NCBI GenBank assembly: GCA_019419525.1
Contig: DXZU01000030.1
Coordinates: 1-64,000 of the forward strand
Length of the DNA: 64,000 nucleotides
Reading direction: 5' to 3'
Source: Collinsella sp.
GTDB taxonomy: Bacteria > Actinomycetota > Coriobacteriia > Coriobacteriales > Coriobacteriaceae
Shown: one piece after another, positions 50,537 to 58,978 of the stretch
How positions within the stretch are numbered: position 1 is the stretch's first letter
How the letters are laid out: every line of letters starts with the position of its first letter
Program-made: the position numbers and the translations under genes
The notes under the pieces: model-generated
Seen by the model: only the letters and a program-made list of their open reading frames with translations
Database searches by the model: none
Told to the model about the DNA's origin: nothing

Positions 50537-51115
50537 TTAGCCGCGCGTCTTTTTTACGATGGTAAAGTCGGGAGCCATACTCACAACGGCATCCGCCGCA
50601 CTCGACGCAAAGCGCCGGTCCGTATCGAGTTCACGGGTAACCACCGAGAGCCGTACGCCCTCGACGCCCCGGAGCATGCGGCCCAAAACAGGCTGCACCG
50701 GCGTATACATGCGCACGGTATGCTCGTCCGAATCGCCTCGGAAAAGCGGCGTGTGCATATTGCCGATCTCCCAGCACGCATGCGCGAGCGCAATCGGGTC
50801 CATGCGGTCGACTTCGACCAAATAAACCTCAGCGCTGCGCAGACGTACGACAACCACCACGGGCACCGCACCCGTGTGGTCGATAGCGAGCACGTCACCG
50901 TCGGCAAGACGACCGCCGTCGGCAGTATCCAGCCGAACATCGACCGTGCGCCCCAGCTCCGTCACGCCCACAAGAGCGCATACATCAGCCTGGTCCCAAT
51001 CGAGCAGCAGCTCGTCAACTTCAAAGACGCCGCCCAGCTTCCGGCGAAGCAGGAGTTCATAGGACGGATCGTTGAGATTTCCCAAGCATGTCGTCGAAAC
51101 CAAGCGCTCAGGCAT
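50537..51115 (-). CDS. UreE-like putative nickel metallochaperone
   Basis: A 192-residue protein. The C-terminal half resembles the metal-binding domain of UreE: ALAHACWEIGNMHTPLF (UreE has YHLGNRHxP), and MYTPVQPVLGRMLRGVEGV (UreE has DHVLxxMLxxLG). The N-terminal half is a beta-rich peptide-binding-type domain. No urease genes are present. It begins 4 bases after an FKBP/SlyD-like gene, and SlyD is itself a nickel helper, so a nickel-insertion role for another enzyme is plausible. Family assignment is by eye only. Confidence 0.6.
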   Translation of the reverse strand: MPERLVSTTCLGNLNDPSYELLLRRKLGGVFEVDELLLDWDQADVCALVGVTELGRTVDVRLDTADGGRLADGDVLAIDHTGAVPVVVVVRLRSAEVYLVEVDRMDPIALAHACWEIGNMHTPLFRGDSDEHTVRMYTPVQPVLGRMLRGVEGVRLSVVTRELDTDRRFASSAADAVVSMAPDFTIVKKTRG

Positions 51116-51118
51116 ACT

Positions 51119-51547
51119 CTAACCCTCGACCTCGACGAGCTCGATATCAAAGTTGAGGTCCTTGCCGGCCAGCTCGTGGTTGGCGTCGAGCGTCACGGCC
51201 TCGGGCGTTACGTCGATGACCACGGCGGGGACGGGCATGCCGCTCGGCGTGGACAGAAAAAGCTTCATGCCCTTCTCGATCTGCTCGATGTTGGGAACCT
51301 GTTCGGCCGGGAAGGTAATAACCATCTCGGGATTGTGCTCGCCGTAGGCATCGGCAGCAGGAATGTGCACGGTCTTCTTCTCGCCCACCTGCATGTCGAC
51401 AACAGCGGCGTCAAAGCCCTTGATCATCTGACCGGCGCCGCAGGTGAACTCCAGCGGCTCGCCGCGATCGTAGGAGCTATCGAACTGCGTGCCGTCGTCA
51501 AGCGTGCCGCGATAATGAGTCTTGACCTTCTTGCCCTGGTTGGACAT
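51119..51547 (-). CDS. FKBP-type peptidyl-prolyl isomerase (SlyD-like)
   Basis: A 142-residue PPIase of the SlyD type: the FKBP half-domains KVKTHYRGTLDDGTQFDSSY and GFDAAVVDMQVGEKKTVHIP flank the IF insert (about 68-120, DAYGEHNPEMVITFPAEQVP), ending VTLDANHELAGKDLNFDIEL, the standard SlyD closing motif. The His-rich metal tail of E. coli SlyD is missing. It catalyses proline isomerisation and chaperoning. GGAGG lies five bases before the ATG. It is coupled to the UreE-like gene. Confidence 0.92.
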   Translation of the reverse strand: MSNQGKKVKTHYRGTLDDGTQFDSSYDRGEPLEFTCGAGQMIKGFDAAVVDMQVGEKKTVHIPAADAYGEHNPEMVITFPAEQVPNIEQIEKGMKLFLSTPSGMPVPAVVIDVTPEAVTLDANHELAGKDLNFDIELVEVEG

Positions 51548-51667
51548 GGTAACCTCCGTGATAAGGGCGGCGCACAACGCGGGCCGCCGTGAACATATGG
51601 CGCTAACTATACCCTAGTCATACAATTCAATGACAGTTTGCAAAGAAACGCTGCAACCGGAGGAACC

Positions 51668-52681
51668 ATGGCATATCCCGTATTTGACCTACACTGCGAC
51701 ACCGCCGACCGCATCGGCTGGGCCACGCTCGATCTCGACCTGCGCTTTACCGCCGGCACCGACGGTTATTTCCCCGGCGACGAAACGCATCCGCAAGATT
51801 TCGACCTCATCGAGGGCAACGCCTGCGCCATCTCGCTCGCAAAGATCGGCAACACGCCATGGGCACAGTGCTTCGCCACGTTTGTCCCCGACGAGATTCC
51901 CACCGCCCACGCCGCGCGCTTCCAGGCGCAAATCATGGCGCATATGAGCGGCCAGGCAATGCTCAACCACGACCGCATGGTCAACGTGCGCAGCGCCGCA
52001 GACATTCGCCCCGCGCTCAAGGACGGCAAGGTCGCTTGCATCCACACCATCGAAAACGCCACGTTCTTTGCCGAGGACCCCGCGCTGATCGAGGTGCTTA
52101 AGAGCCTGGGCGTACTCATGTCATCACTCAGCTGGAACGCGCAGGGACCGCTCGCGAGCGGCCACGACACCCACGCCGGCCTCACCGCCGCCGGCATCGA
52201 GGCGCTCACGCAGATGGAGCACGCCGGCATGGTACTCGACGTCTCCCACCTCAACGATGAGTGCTTTGACGAGGTTGTCGCCCACGCCACGCGTCCCTTC
52301 GTCGCCAGCCACTCCAACTCCCGCACCGTCTGCGGCGTCAAGCGCAACCTCACCGACGACCAGTTCCGCACCATTCGCGACATGGGCGGTATCGTCGGCC
52401 TCAACTACTGCAGCGAGTTCCTCTCCAGCGACGCAACCGACAAGACAGCCGCAGACGTCACCTTCGACCAGCTGGCGGCACATATCGAACACTGGCTCGA
52501 CCTGGGTGGCGAGGACGTCATCGCGCTCGGCGGCGACTGGGACGGTGCCACGGTGCCCGTCTTCCTCTCCGATGCCAGCAAGATGCCCGAATTCCAGAAC
52601 ATGCTCTCCAAGCACTTTGGCAAGACCGTGATGCAGAAGCTCTGCAGCGACAACGCGCTTGCCTTCTTTGAGCGTTATTAA
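51668..52681 (+). CDS. Membrane dipeptidase family (peptidase M19)
   Basis: A 337-residue zinc dipeptidase of the renal-dipeptidase type. The metal site is FDLHCDTADRIG, the bridging Glu lies in CIHTIENATF, and His residues lie in LDVSHLNDECFDEVV and VASHSNSRTVCGVKRNLTDDQ; the last motif is IALGGDWDG. The enzyme hydrolyses dipeptides, often including D-amino acids. No signal peptide is present, so it is cytoplasmic. GGAGG precedes the ATG at 51668. Confidence 0.91.
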   Translation: MAYPVFDLHCDTADRIGWATLDLDLRFTAGTDGYFPGDETHPQDFDLIEGNACAISLAKIGNTPWAQCFATFVPDEIPTAHAARFQAQIMAHMSGQAMLNHDRMVNVRSAADIRPALKDGKVACIHTIENATFFAEDPALIEVLKSLGVLMSSLSWNAQGPLASGHDTHAGLTAAGIEALTQMEHAGMVLDVSHLNDECFDEVVAHATRPFVASHSNSRTVCGVKRNLTDDQFRTIRDMGGIVGLNYCSEFLSSDATDKTAADVTFDQLAAHIEHWLDLGGEDVIALGGDWDGATVPVFLSDASKMPEFQNMLSKHFGKTVMQKLCSDNALAFFERY

Positions 52682-52698
52682 TTTCACATCCCTTGAGC

Positions 52699-52732
52699 GG
52701 GCCGGCATGCCGAACGGTCGACATGCCGGCCC
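52699..52732 (+). terminator. Hairpin after the M19 gene
   Basis: Perfect 11-bp stem GGGCCGGCATG (52699-52709) / CATGCCGGCCC (52722-52732). No T run follows, so it may act as an mRNA 3' stabiliser or weak terminator before the metallopeptidase gene. Confidence 0.5.
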
Positions 52733-52755
52733 GGCTCCAATCTGAAGGACCGCTT

Positions 52756-53532
52756 TTGACGCAGCAATTTACGATTTTCGTATCCCGACCGGATGGGACG
52801 CCCATCCCCGTCGTCGTTACCAAAAAGTGCGTCAAGAACTTCAACCTACGCGTCACATCGAGCGGCGAGGTCCACGCCAGCGCACCGATCGGCGCCAGCC
52901 GCGAGCGTATCGAGGCATTCGTTCAACGTAACAGTGCCTGGATTGTCAACCGACTTGCCCAGCGTGAGCAACGTCAGGCGACGGCGCAAGAGCCACTCAG
53001 CCCCTCGTCCATCATTGCACTTTGGGGCAAGCCCATCACGGTACAGGACGCACTCGATCACAACTTCGCATCACCCGCACCGCGGCCCAAGCAAGCAACC
53101 TTCGCAAGGTTTATGGGTGTCGACGAGCCAGGTGGGCGCGTGCAGGCAAAGCAGCGCACAGCCCTCGACGGCCTAACGCGCAAAGAACTCCAGACCCGTA
53201 TCGACCAACTCTATACATCCGAGGTCGCCGCAGCGCTACGCGACATGGTGCACGCATACGAAATCGCAATGGGCGTCACCGTGGCCCGTGTCTCCGTGCG
53301 CAGCATGAAGACACGTTGGGGCTCATGCACGCCCAAGACCGGAGCCATTCGCATCGCATGCGAACTTGCCGCCTATCCCATCGAGTGTCTCGACATGGTT
53401 GTCGCCCACGAGCTCGTCCACTTGCTCGAGCCAAGCCACAATCAGCGGTTTCACGCCCTGCTCGACACGTACTGCCCCAACAATAGAGCTCTGTCGCAGC
53501 GGCTCAAGCAGCCACCCCTCAACAAGCTCTAG
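52756..53532 (+). CDS. YgjP/DUF45-type zinc metallopeptidase
   Basis: A 258-residue protein of the YgjP-like (M48-related) group. The zinc motif is MVVAHELVHLLEPSHNQRFH (HExxH plus a downstream His), preceded by the family signature MKTRWGSCTPKTGAIRIACE. The N-terminal beta domain (VTKKCVKNFNLRVTSSGEVH) is also typical. I chose TTG at 52756 because AAGGA sits six bases upstream; the ATG at 52723 lies inside the preceding hairpin. Only 6 bases separate its stop from the convergent folB stop. Confidence 0.85.
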   Translation: MTQQFTIFVSRPDGTPIPVVVTKKCVKNFNLRVTSSGEVHASAPIGASRERIEAFVQRNSAWIVNRLAQREQRQATAQEPLSPSSIIALWGKPITVQDALDHNFASPAPRPKQATFARFMGVDEPGGRVQAKQRTALDGLTRKELQTRIDQLYTSEVAAALRDMVHAYEIAMGVTVARVSVRSMKTRWGSCTPKTGAIRIACELAAYPIECLDMVVAHELVHLLEPSHNQRFHALLDTYCPNNRALSQRLKQPPLNKL

Positions 53533-53538
53533 CGTCGA

Positions 53539-54024
53539 CTAGCGCACGCGCTCGATCTCGACGCCACAGCTTGCCAGGGGCAGGCCAACAGGCGCCCACG
53601 GCTTATCGAGTTTGATGCGCACACCAAGCAGCGAGGGATAACGGCGCAGCAGCATCTGGGCCGTACCCTCAGCTGCGGCCTCGATGAGCTTAAACGTATG
53701 CTCGCGCAGATAGCCATCGACATCGTGGCACACCGAGCCATAGTCAATCGAGGCGTCCAGGTTATCGTGCTCCCCCGCTGCACGCAGGTCGGCATAGAGT
53801 ACCAAGGACACGATGAACTTCTGGCCCAGCGCGTTCTCCTCGGGATACACGCCATGGTTGGCAAAGACCTCGAGACCGTCGATAGTAATGCGGTCGGCAT
53901 GGCGCAGATCGTCATAGCTCACGTGGGGCACCGCCGTTGCGGTGGATATTTCGCCCCTTCCACGGCGGGCGAGCTCGGCGCCTTCAGTCCTGGTTGCATT
54001 CTCGGGCAGTTTCTTGTTGCTCAT
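53539..54024 (-). CDS. folB: Dihydroneopterin aldolase
   Basis: A 161-residue protein. The core from about residue 42 (RHADRITIDGLEVFANHGVYPEENALGQKF) is a dihydroneopterin aldolase with the substrate Glu/Lys region LIEAAAEGTAQ and the closing VRIKLDKPWAPVG. A 40-residue N-terminal extension is unusual. The enzyme makes 6-hydroxymethyl-dihydropterin in folate synthesis. It is the third gene of the folE-HD-folB cluster, 43 bases after the HD gene. Confidence 0.9.
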   Translation of the reverse strand: MSNKKLPENATRTEGAELARRGRGEISTATAVPHVSYDDLRHADRITIDGLEVFANHGVYPEENALGQKFIVSLVLYADLRAAGEHDNLDASIDYGSVCHDVDGYLREHTFKLIEAAAEGTAQMLLRRYPSLLGVRIKLDKPWAPVGLPLASCGVEIERVR

Positions 54025-54067
54025 CGCGATCGTCTCCTTCGTTTAGAACCCCGACCGCGCAAACTAA

Positions 54068-54649
54068 CTACACGCGAATCGACAGGTTCTTTTTATCGTC
54101 GCTCCAGTTGCAAGCATTGCGCGCGGGGCATGCAAAGCAGGCGCGCGACGCTTTGTCGGCTGCATAGAGCAGACGCTCAAGCGGTTGGCTGTTCACGCGC
54201 AGCTTTCGATGGCCCAGAATGGCCGTCTTAATGGCTGCGGCATCGGCCGGCTCAAACGCCACGTCATCGGGCATGCCGCCGAGAATCGCATCAGCGACGC
54301 GTTCGCTTACAACATCATGGGATATACCCGATTCATACTGTTCATCTTTGCCGATATCGTGAAGAAGTGCCGTGGCGTAGATGACCTCGCGGTCAAACTC
54401 GAGCTGTTCCTCGAGATTCTTGATCCACATAATGCGAGCGACATCGAGCAGATGGTCAATACCATGGCGGCAGAAGATGCGCCCCGATTCCAACTGTGCA
54501 ATGTTGCCCAGATGTCGCCGGAACAGCCCGTTGGCACAAATGTAATCAATGCGAGGCATGGCACCAAAGGGGGCCAAGCCCGAAGCCATAAAGCCGCGAC
54601 GCGACGTCCCCTCATCGGTCTTCGATGTAAAGTCGTTGACGACCCTCAT
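54068..54649 (-). CDS. HD-domain phosphohydrolase with C-terminal CxxCx5C motif
   Basis: A 193-residue protein. The metal motif is CRHGIDHLLDVARIMWI and ALLHDIGKDEQYESGISHDV (HD pair near residue 95), with a further Asp in LLYAADKASRACFACPARNACNW. The end carries CFACPARNAC, three cysteines that could bind zinc or an iron-sulfur cluster. It starts one base after folE and precedes folB, so it may be the missing dihydroneopterin triphosphate dephosphorylation step; this is inference. Confidence 0.85.
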   Translation of the reverse strand: MRVVNDFTSKTDEGTSRRGFMASGLAPFGAMPRIDYICANGLFRRHLGNIAQLESGRIFCRHGIDHLLDVARIMWIKNLEEQLEFDREVIYATALLHDIGKDEQYESGISHDVVSERVADAILGGMPDDVAFEPADAAAIKTAILGHRKLRVNSQPLERLLYAADKASRACFACPARNACNWSDDKKNLSIRV

Positions 54650-54650
54650 G

Positions 54651-55208
54651 CTAACGTCCCAGCATCCTAAAGAATCGCTCCTCGAGCGCGGGATCGGTCT
54701 CAAAGACGCCGCGGCGAGCGAGCGTCACGGTCTTGGTGCCGGGCTTTTGCACGCCACGCATCGTCATGCACATGTGCTCGGCCTCCATCAGCACGATCGC
54801 TCCCTGGGGAGCAAGATAGTCCATGAGGGCATCGGCAACCTGCGCACACAGCTGCTCCTGCAGCTGCAGACGGCGGGCGTAGACCTCAACCGTGCGGGCA
54901 AGTTTAGAAAGCCCCGCCACGCGACCGTTAGGGATGTAGCCGATGGCAGCCTTGCCATAAAACGGCAGCAGATGGTGCTCGCACAGCGAGTAAAACGTAA
55001 TGTCGCGCTCGATAACCAAATCGTTCGAAGCGACGGCAAAGGTTTTGGACAGGTGCTCCTCGGCACTCTGGTCCATACCACCGGCGATCTCACCATACAT
55101 ACGGGCAACGCGCGCCGGGGTCTCCAGCAGGCCCTCACGAGTTGGGTCCTCGCCTATGCCCTCAAGCAACAGCTTAATGGCGGCCTCGACTTTTTCCTGA
55201 TCGACCAT
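54651..55208 (-). CDS. folE: GTP cyclohydrolase I
   Basis: A 185-residue enzyme converting GTP to dihydroneopterin triphosphate, the entry to folate. Zinc and active-site motifs are SLCEHHLLPFYGKAAIGYIP (Cys and His pair), GLSKLARTVEVYARRLQLQE and EAEHMCMTMRGVQKPGTKTVT (second Cys and His region). The length and the N-terminal ARVARMYGEI are typical. First gene of the folE-HD-folB unit. Confidence 0.95.
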   Translation of the reverse strand: MVDQEKVEAAIKLLLEGIGEDPTREGLLETPARVARMYGEIAGGMDQSAEEHLSKTFAVASNDLVIERDITFYSLCEHHLLPFYGKAAIGYIPNGRVAGLSKLARTVEVYARRLQLQEQLCAQVADALMDYLAPQGAIVLMEAEHMCMTMRGVQKPGTKTVTLARRGVFETDPALEERFFRMLGR

Positions 55209-55274
55209 CTGGGCCTCACTTTTCCGATTTCACGTTCGCGCTATGGTACCACGCCCTTTGGCATCGGCCACAAG

Positions 55275-55856
55275 CTACATAGTATGGGTCGAATAGACTG
55301 GATCGTCCCGCCAAAGCTCCACAGCGTCGCAAAGCGCAACGCCCTCACGCACAGCACGGGCGCGCGTGGCGTTCATATCAATCACGCGCTGATTGCTCGA
55401 GCCTCTAAAGCGCAACGAGATATCGTACAGATCCTGAACGAACGGGCCGTCCACCAACATGTCGAGGCAGGCCAGGATACGGTCCGTCACCTCGGTATGG
55501 TGACGACCACCCGGCATAAGCTCCTCGAGCACGTCGCCGGTAAAGCACCAAATGGTCTTGCCCGACCCCGCAGGATAGGCCGCACGCACGCGTTCGATAA
55601 AGTCAACAAGCCCCGCCTGATTCTCGGGCTCCATAGGCTCGCCGCCCAGAATCGTCAGGCCGTCAATAAAGGGATGATCGAGGCTCTCGATAATCTTGTC
55701 CTCGACGGCACGATCGAACGGCTCACCCGCAGCAAAGTCCCACGCGACAGAGTTAAAGCAATTCTTGCACCCACGACGGCACCCGCTCACAAACAGAGAA
55801 GTACGAACGCCTTCCCCATCAGCAATGTCGAAATACTTAATGTTCGCGTAGTTCAT
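55275..55856 (-). CDS. nrdG: Anaerobic ribonucleotide reductase activating protein
   Basis: A 193-residue radical-SAM activase that installs the glycyl radical on NrdD. The cluster motif is SGCRRGCKNCFN (CxxxCxxC, about residues 25-36), followed by the SAM-binding GGEPMEPENQ near residue 70. The ATG at 55856 has AGGAAGG upstream; in-frame Mets further upstream lie inside a large palindrome. It follows nrdD on the same strand after an unusual 426-bp spacer. Confidence 0.94.
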   Translation of the reverse strand: MNYANIKYFDIADGEGVRTSLFVSGCRRGCKNCFNSVAWDFAAGEPFDRAVEDKIIESLDHPFIDGLTILGGEPMEPENQAGLVDFIERVRAAYPAGSGKTIWCFTGDVLEELMPGGRHHTEVTDRILACLDMLVDGPFVQDLYDISLRFRGSSNQRVIDMNATRARAVREGVALCDAVELWRDDPVYSTHTM

Positions 55857-55870
55857 AGGTAACCTTCCTG

Positions 55871-55956
55871 GGGGTCTGGAGTATATCATCCCGTCCTCAG
55901 ACATTCTCGGCCTTCGGCCTGCGAAACTGCGGGCGGGACGATATACTCCAGACCCC
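55871..55956. repeat. Large palindrome 1 in the nrdD-nrdG spacer
   Basis: Arms 55871-55893 (GGGGTCTGGAGTATATCATC...) and 55934-55956 are complementary at 22 of 23 positions around a 40-base loop that contains GGCCTTCGGCC. The right arm overlaps the start of another weak palindrome (AGACC...GGTCT, about 55951-56010; inner ATACTC/GAGTAT). Confidence 0.85.
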
Positions 55957-56137
55957 TCGCGAGCGATACTCAATGAACGTAGCGAACATCGAGTATAGGG
56001 TTCGAGGTCTAATAAAAACTTTGTTGCAGCTCAACCGTCATCGCAAGCAAAGCGTTGTTGCAAGTCAACTCATGTCCGCTAAGAACTTCGAGGAGTGAGC
56101 AGACCACGAGCTGCATCTCAGTTACGTCAACTTGACT

Positions 56138-56267
56138 GCCCCGTAGCGAGGCCCCGGACCTTTGCTCGATATGAGTTCCGCACGAACAGGAGGCGCCAGT
56201 GGCGCCTCCGTCGTGAGCCAGGACTGTCCGAAATAGCGAGTAAAGGTCCGGGGCCTCGCTACGGGGC
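56138..56267. repeat. Large nested palindrome 2 in the nrdD-nrdG spacer
   Basis: Outer arms 56138-56168 and 56237-56267 (starting GCCCCGTAGCGAGGCCCCGG) match at 30 of 31 positions. An inner perfect hairpin GGAGGCGCC (56189-56197) / GGCGCCTCC (56201-56209) sits in the loop. The 130-bp unit begins 15 bases after the nrdD stop in transcription order and looks like a small non-coding mobile element. Confidence 0.85.
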
Positions 56268-56282
56268 GGCCTGGGATGGTTA

Positions 56283-58505
56283 TTAGAGATGCAGCACGCG
56301 GTCGCGGATCTCCTCGGTTCGACCCTGGTTCCAGAACTGGGTACCGATGTAGCCGCACGTGCGACGGGCGACGTTCATCTTCTCCTGGTCACGATTGCCG
56401 CAATTGGGGCACTCCCACACCAGCTTACCGTCGTCCTCGACAATCTTGATCTCGCCATCGTAGCCGCACACCTGGCAGTAGTCACTCTTGGTGTTGAGCT
56501 CGGCGTACATGATGTTGTCGTAGATGTACTGCATCACGCGAATGACAGCCTTGAGGTTGTCCTGCATGTTGGGAACCTCAACATAGGAGATAGCACCGCC
56601 CGGCGAAAGCTGCTGGAACATGCCCTCAAACTTAAGCTTATCGAAGGCGTCGATCTCCTCGGACACGTGGACGTGATAGCTGTTGGTAATGTAGCCCTTG
56701 TCCGTCACGCCCGGGATAATGCCAAAACGGCGCTGCAGGCACTTGGCGAACTTGTAGGTCGTCGACTCCAACGGCGTGCCGTACAGCGAGAAGTCAATAT
56801 CGCTTTCGGCCTTCCACTCGGCGCACTTGTCGTTCATGCGCTGCATGACGGCCATGGCAAAGGGCGTGCCCTCCTTCTCGGTGTGGCTGTGGCCCGTCAT
56901 GTACTTGACGCACTCATACAGGCCGGCATAGCCCAGACTAATGGTGGAGTAACCGCCCACGAGCAGCTTGTCGATCGTCTCGCCCTTCTTCAGACGGGCG
57001 AGGGCACCGTACTGCCAAAGAATCGGTGCGGCATCCGAAAGCGTACCCATCAGACGTTCATGACGGCACAGCAGGGCGCGGTGGCACAGCTCAAGGCGCT
57101 CGTCGAAGATCTTCCAGAACTTGTCCATGTCCTGATGCGAGCTCAGCGCGACATCGGGCAGGTTGATGGTCACAACGCCCTGGTTAAAGCGACCGTAGTA
57201 CTTGGGCTTGTTCGGGTCATAGTTCAGCGCGTTGGCCACGTTGTTAAATCCGTTACCGGAGCGGTCGGGCGTCAGGAAGCTACGGCAACCCATGCAGGTA
57301 TAGCAGTCGCCGTTGCCCGCGGTCTCGCCCTTCGACAGCTTGAGCTCGCGCATCTTCTTCTCGGAGATGTAGTCGGGCACCATGCGCTTGGCGGTGCACT
57401 TCGCAGCCAGCTGAGTCAGATAGAAGTACGGGGAATCCTCGTAAACGTTATCGTCCTCGAGCACATAGATAAGCTTGGGGAACGCCGGAGTGATCCACAC
57501 GCCTGCCTCGTTCTTGACGCCCTCATAGCGCTGGCGAAGCGTCTCCTCCACGATCATGGCAAGGTCGTGCTTCTCCTGCGCCGAGCGAGCCTCGTTGAGA
57601 TACATGAAGACCGTCACGAACGGCGCCTGGCCATTCGTGGTCATAAGGGTCACGACCTGATACTGAATCGTCTGAACGCCGCGACGGATCTCGTCACGCA
57701 GGCGATCCTCAACAACCTCGCGGACCTTTTCGGGGGATGCGGAAACGCCGAGCTCCTCGAGCTCGCGGGCGACCTCGCCGCGAATCTTTTGACGGCTCAC
57801 CTCGACGAACGGGGCAAGATGGGTCAGTGAAATCGACTGGCCACCGTACTGGGAGGAAGCAACCTGGGCGATAATCTGCGTCGCGATGTTGCAGGCGGTC
57901 GAGAAGCTGTGCGGCTTCTCAATCAGCGTACCCGAGATAACAGTACCGTTCTGGAGCATATCCTCCAGGTTCACCAGGTCGCAGTTATGCATGTGCTGGG
58001 CAAAGTAGTCCGAATCATGGAAGTGAATCAGACCCTCATTGTGAGCATCCACGATCTCCTGGGGCAGCAGCACGCGCTGGGTCAGGTCCTTGGAGATCTC
58101 GCCGGCCATGTAGTCACGCTGAACGGAATTGACGGTCGGGTTCTTGTTGGAGTTCTCCTGCTTGACCTCTTCGTTGTTGCACTCGATCAGCGACAGGATC
58201 TTGTCATCGGTCGTGTTCTTCTGGCGCTTCAGGCTCTGAACATAGCGATAGATGATGTAGTGGCGGGCAACCTCATAGCAGTCGAGACGCATAATCTCGT
58301 CCTCGACCAAATCTTGAATCTCCTCGACCGACACGGTGTGGCCCGCGTTCTCGCATGCCTCGGCGACGTTTTGCGCCGCATAAACCACCTGGCGGTCGGT
58401 AAGACGAGAGCTCTCCTCGACCTCCAAGTTTGCGGCGCGGATGGCATTGACGATCTTATCGATGTCAAAGACAACCTCGGTGCCGCTGCGCTTGATGATC
58501 TTCAT
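56283..58505 (-). CDS. nrdD: Anaerobic ribonucleoside-triphosphate reductase, class III
   Basis: A 740-residue enzyme making dNTPs without oxygen. The N-terminal ATP-cone (about 1-95: IKRSGTEVVFDIDKIVNAIR) gives allosteric control. The active-site region includes NGDCYTCMGCRSFLTP; the C-terminal zinc site is formed by CQVCGYDG and CPNCGNRD; the glycyl radical loop is ARRTCGYIGTQFWNQGRTEE. The ATG at 58505 is preceded by AAGAGG. Paired NrdR boxes overlap its promoter. Confidence 0.96.
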   Translation of the reverse strand: MKIIKRSGTEVVFDIDKIVNAIRAANLEVEESSRLTDRQVVYAAQNVAEACENAGHTVSVEEIQDLVEDEIMRLDCYEVARHYIIYRYVQSLKRQKNTTDDKILSLIECNNEEVKQENSNKNPTVNSVQRDYMAGEISKDLTQRVLLPQEIVDAHNEGLIHFHDSDYFAQHMHNCDLVNLEDMLQNGTVISGTLIEKPHSFSTACNIATQIIAQVASSQYGGQSISLTHLAPFVEVSRQKIRGEVARELEELGVSASPEKVREVVEDRLRDEIRRGVQTIQYQVVTLMTTNGQAPFVTVFMYLNEARSAQEKHDLAMIVEETLRQRYEGVKNEAGVWITPAFPKLIYVLEDDNVYEDSPYFYLTQLAAKCTAKRMVPDYISEKKMRELKLSKGETAGNGDCYTCMGCRSFLTPDRSGNGFNNVANALNYDPNKPKYYGRFNQGVVTINLPDVALSSHQDMDKFWKIFDERLELCHRALLCRHERLMGTLSDAAPILWQYGALARLKKGETIDKLLVGGYSTISLGYAGLYECVKYMTGHSHTEKEGTPFAMAVMQRMNDKCAEWKAESDIDFSLYGTPLESTTYKFAKCLQRRFGIIPGVTDKGYITNSYHVHVSEEIDAFDKLKFEGMFQQLSPGGAISYVEVPNMQDNLKAVIRVMQYIYDNIMYAELNTKSDYCQVCGYDGEIKIVEDDGKLVWECPNCGNRDQEKMNVARRTCGYIGTQFWNQGRTEEIRDRVLHL

Positions 58506-58729
58506 CCTCTTGCCTCTTTCGCGTCGTAGTCTCATTGCGCTTCAGAGCCAAACGATGCCCGGCAGGGCGTGCCCCTGTCTTGCGGCGCCGTCGCGCAATC
58601 TGTGTTCTCGATAACCATAGGCCCTCATGCGGACAATCCTCACAGCCAATCAAGGGGCTCAAAGATCTATCCAAATGGGGCGAATAAGGTCCTCGTTCTC
58701 TGTCCGCCATCTATCATACGACAAAGACG

Positions 58730-58745
58730 CATCTATATCCTGTAT
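58730..58745. promoter_or_regulatory. NrdR box 2 (degenerate)
   Basis: On the minus strand ATACAGGATATAGATG keeps the ACxA...TATAG core of the NrdR box. It covers the -10 of nrdD and begins 32 bases from box 1, the usual three-turn spacing of paired NrdR boxes. Confidence 0.5.
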
Positions 58746-58761
58746 TCTTTTTTTAGGTCAA
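58732..58761 (-). promoter_or_regulatory. Promoter of nrdD
   Basis: On the minus strand, -35 TTGACC (58756-58761), an 18-base spacer and -10 TATAGA (58732-58737), leaving a leader of about 220 bases. The leader 58506-58724 shows no convincing coding sequence. Confidence 0.65.
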
Positions 58762-58777
58762 ACACAACATATAGTGT
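58762..58777. promoter_or_regulatory. NrdR box 1
   Basis: On the minus strand ACACTATATGTTGTGT fits the NrdR consensus ACACWATATNTWGTGT throughout. It directly abuts the -35 element. Confidence 0.8.
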
Positions 58778-58978
58778 TTCAGCAGGTCAAAGCAATTGGT
58801 CATTTTGCAGACGCATTATTTATGAGGGGTTCTTGGCAAGTCGGTAAAACGTTACCAACACGGCTACCTGCATGGCAGTTATAAAACCCCCTTAGTCAAG
58901 CCGCCGACAAATCCTACTAAAACCAAGCCGCTCACGCCAAAAGAATCCAAAAGATTATGCTTGACCAACATGTTGCGG

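Noticed and set aside
56095..56358. Short frames across the nrdD-nrdG palindromes on both strands
   Set aside because: The two frames mirror each other because the DNA is palindromic; they do not look like protein genes.
58465..58710. 81-codon minus-strand frame in the nrdD leader
   Set aside because: It starts in the predicted nrdD leader and overlaps the nrdD start in another frame. Composition is Arg-rich with no ribosome binding site of note. A short upstream frame cannot be excluded but is not supported.
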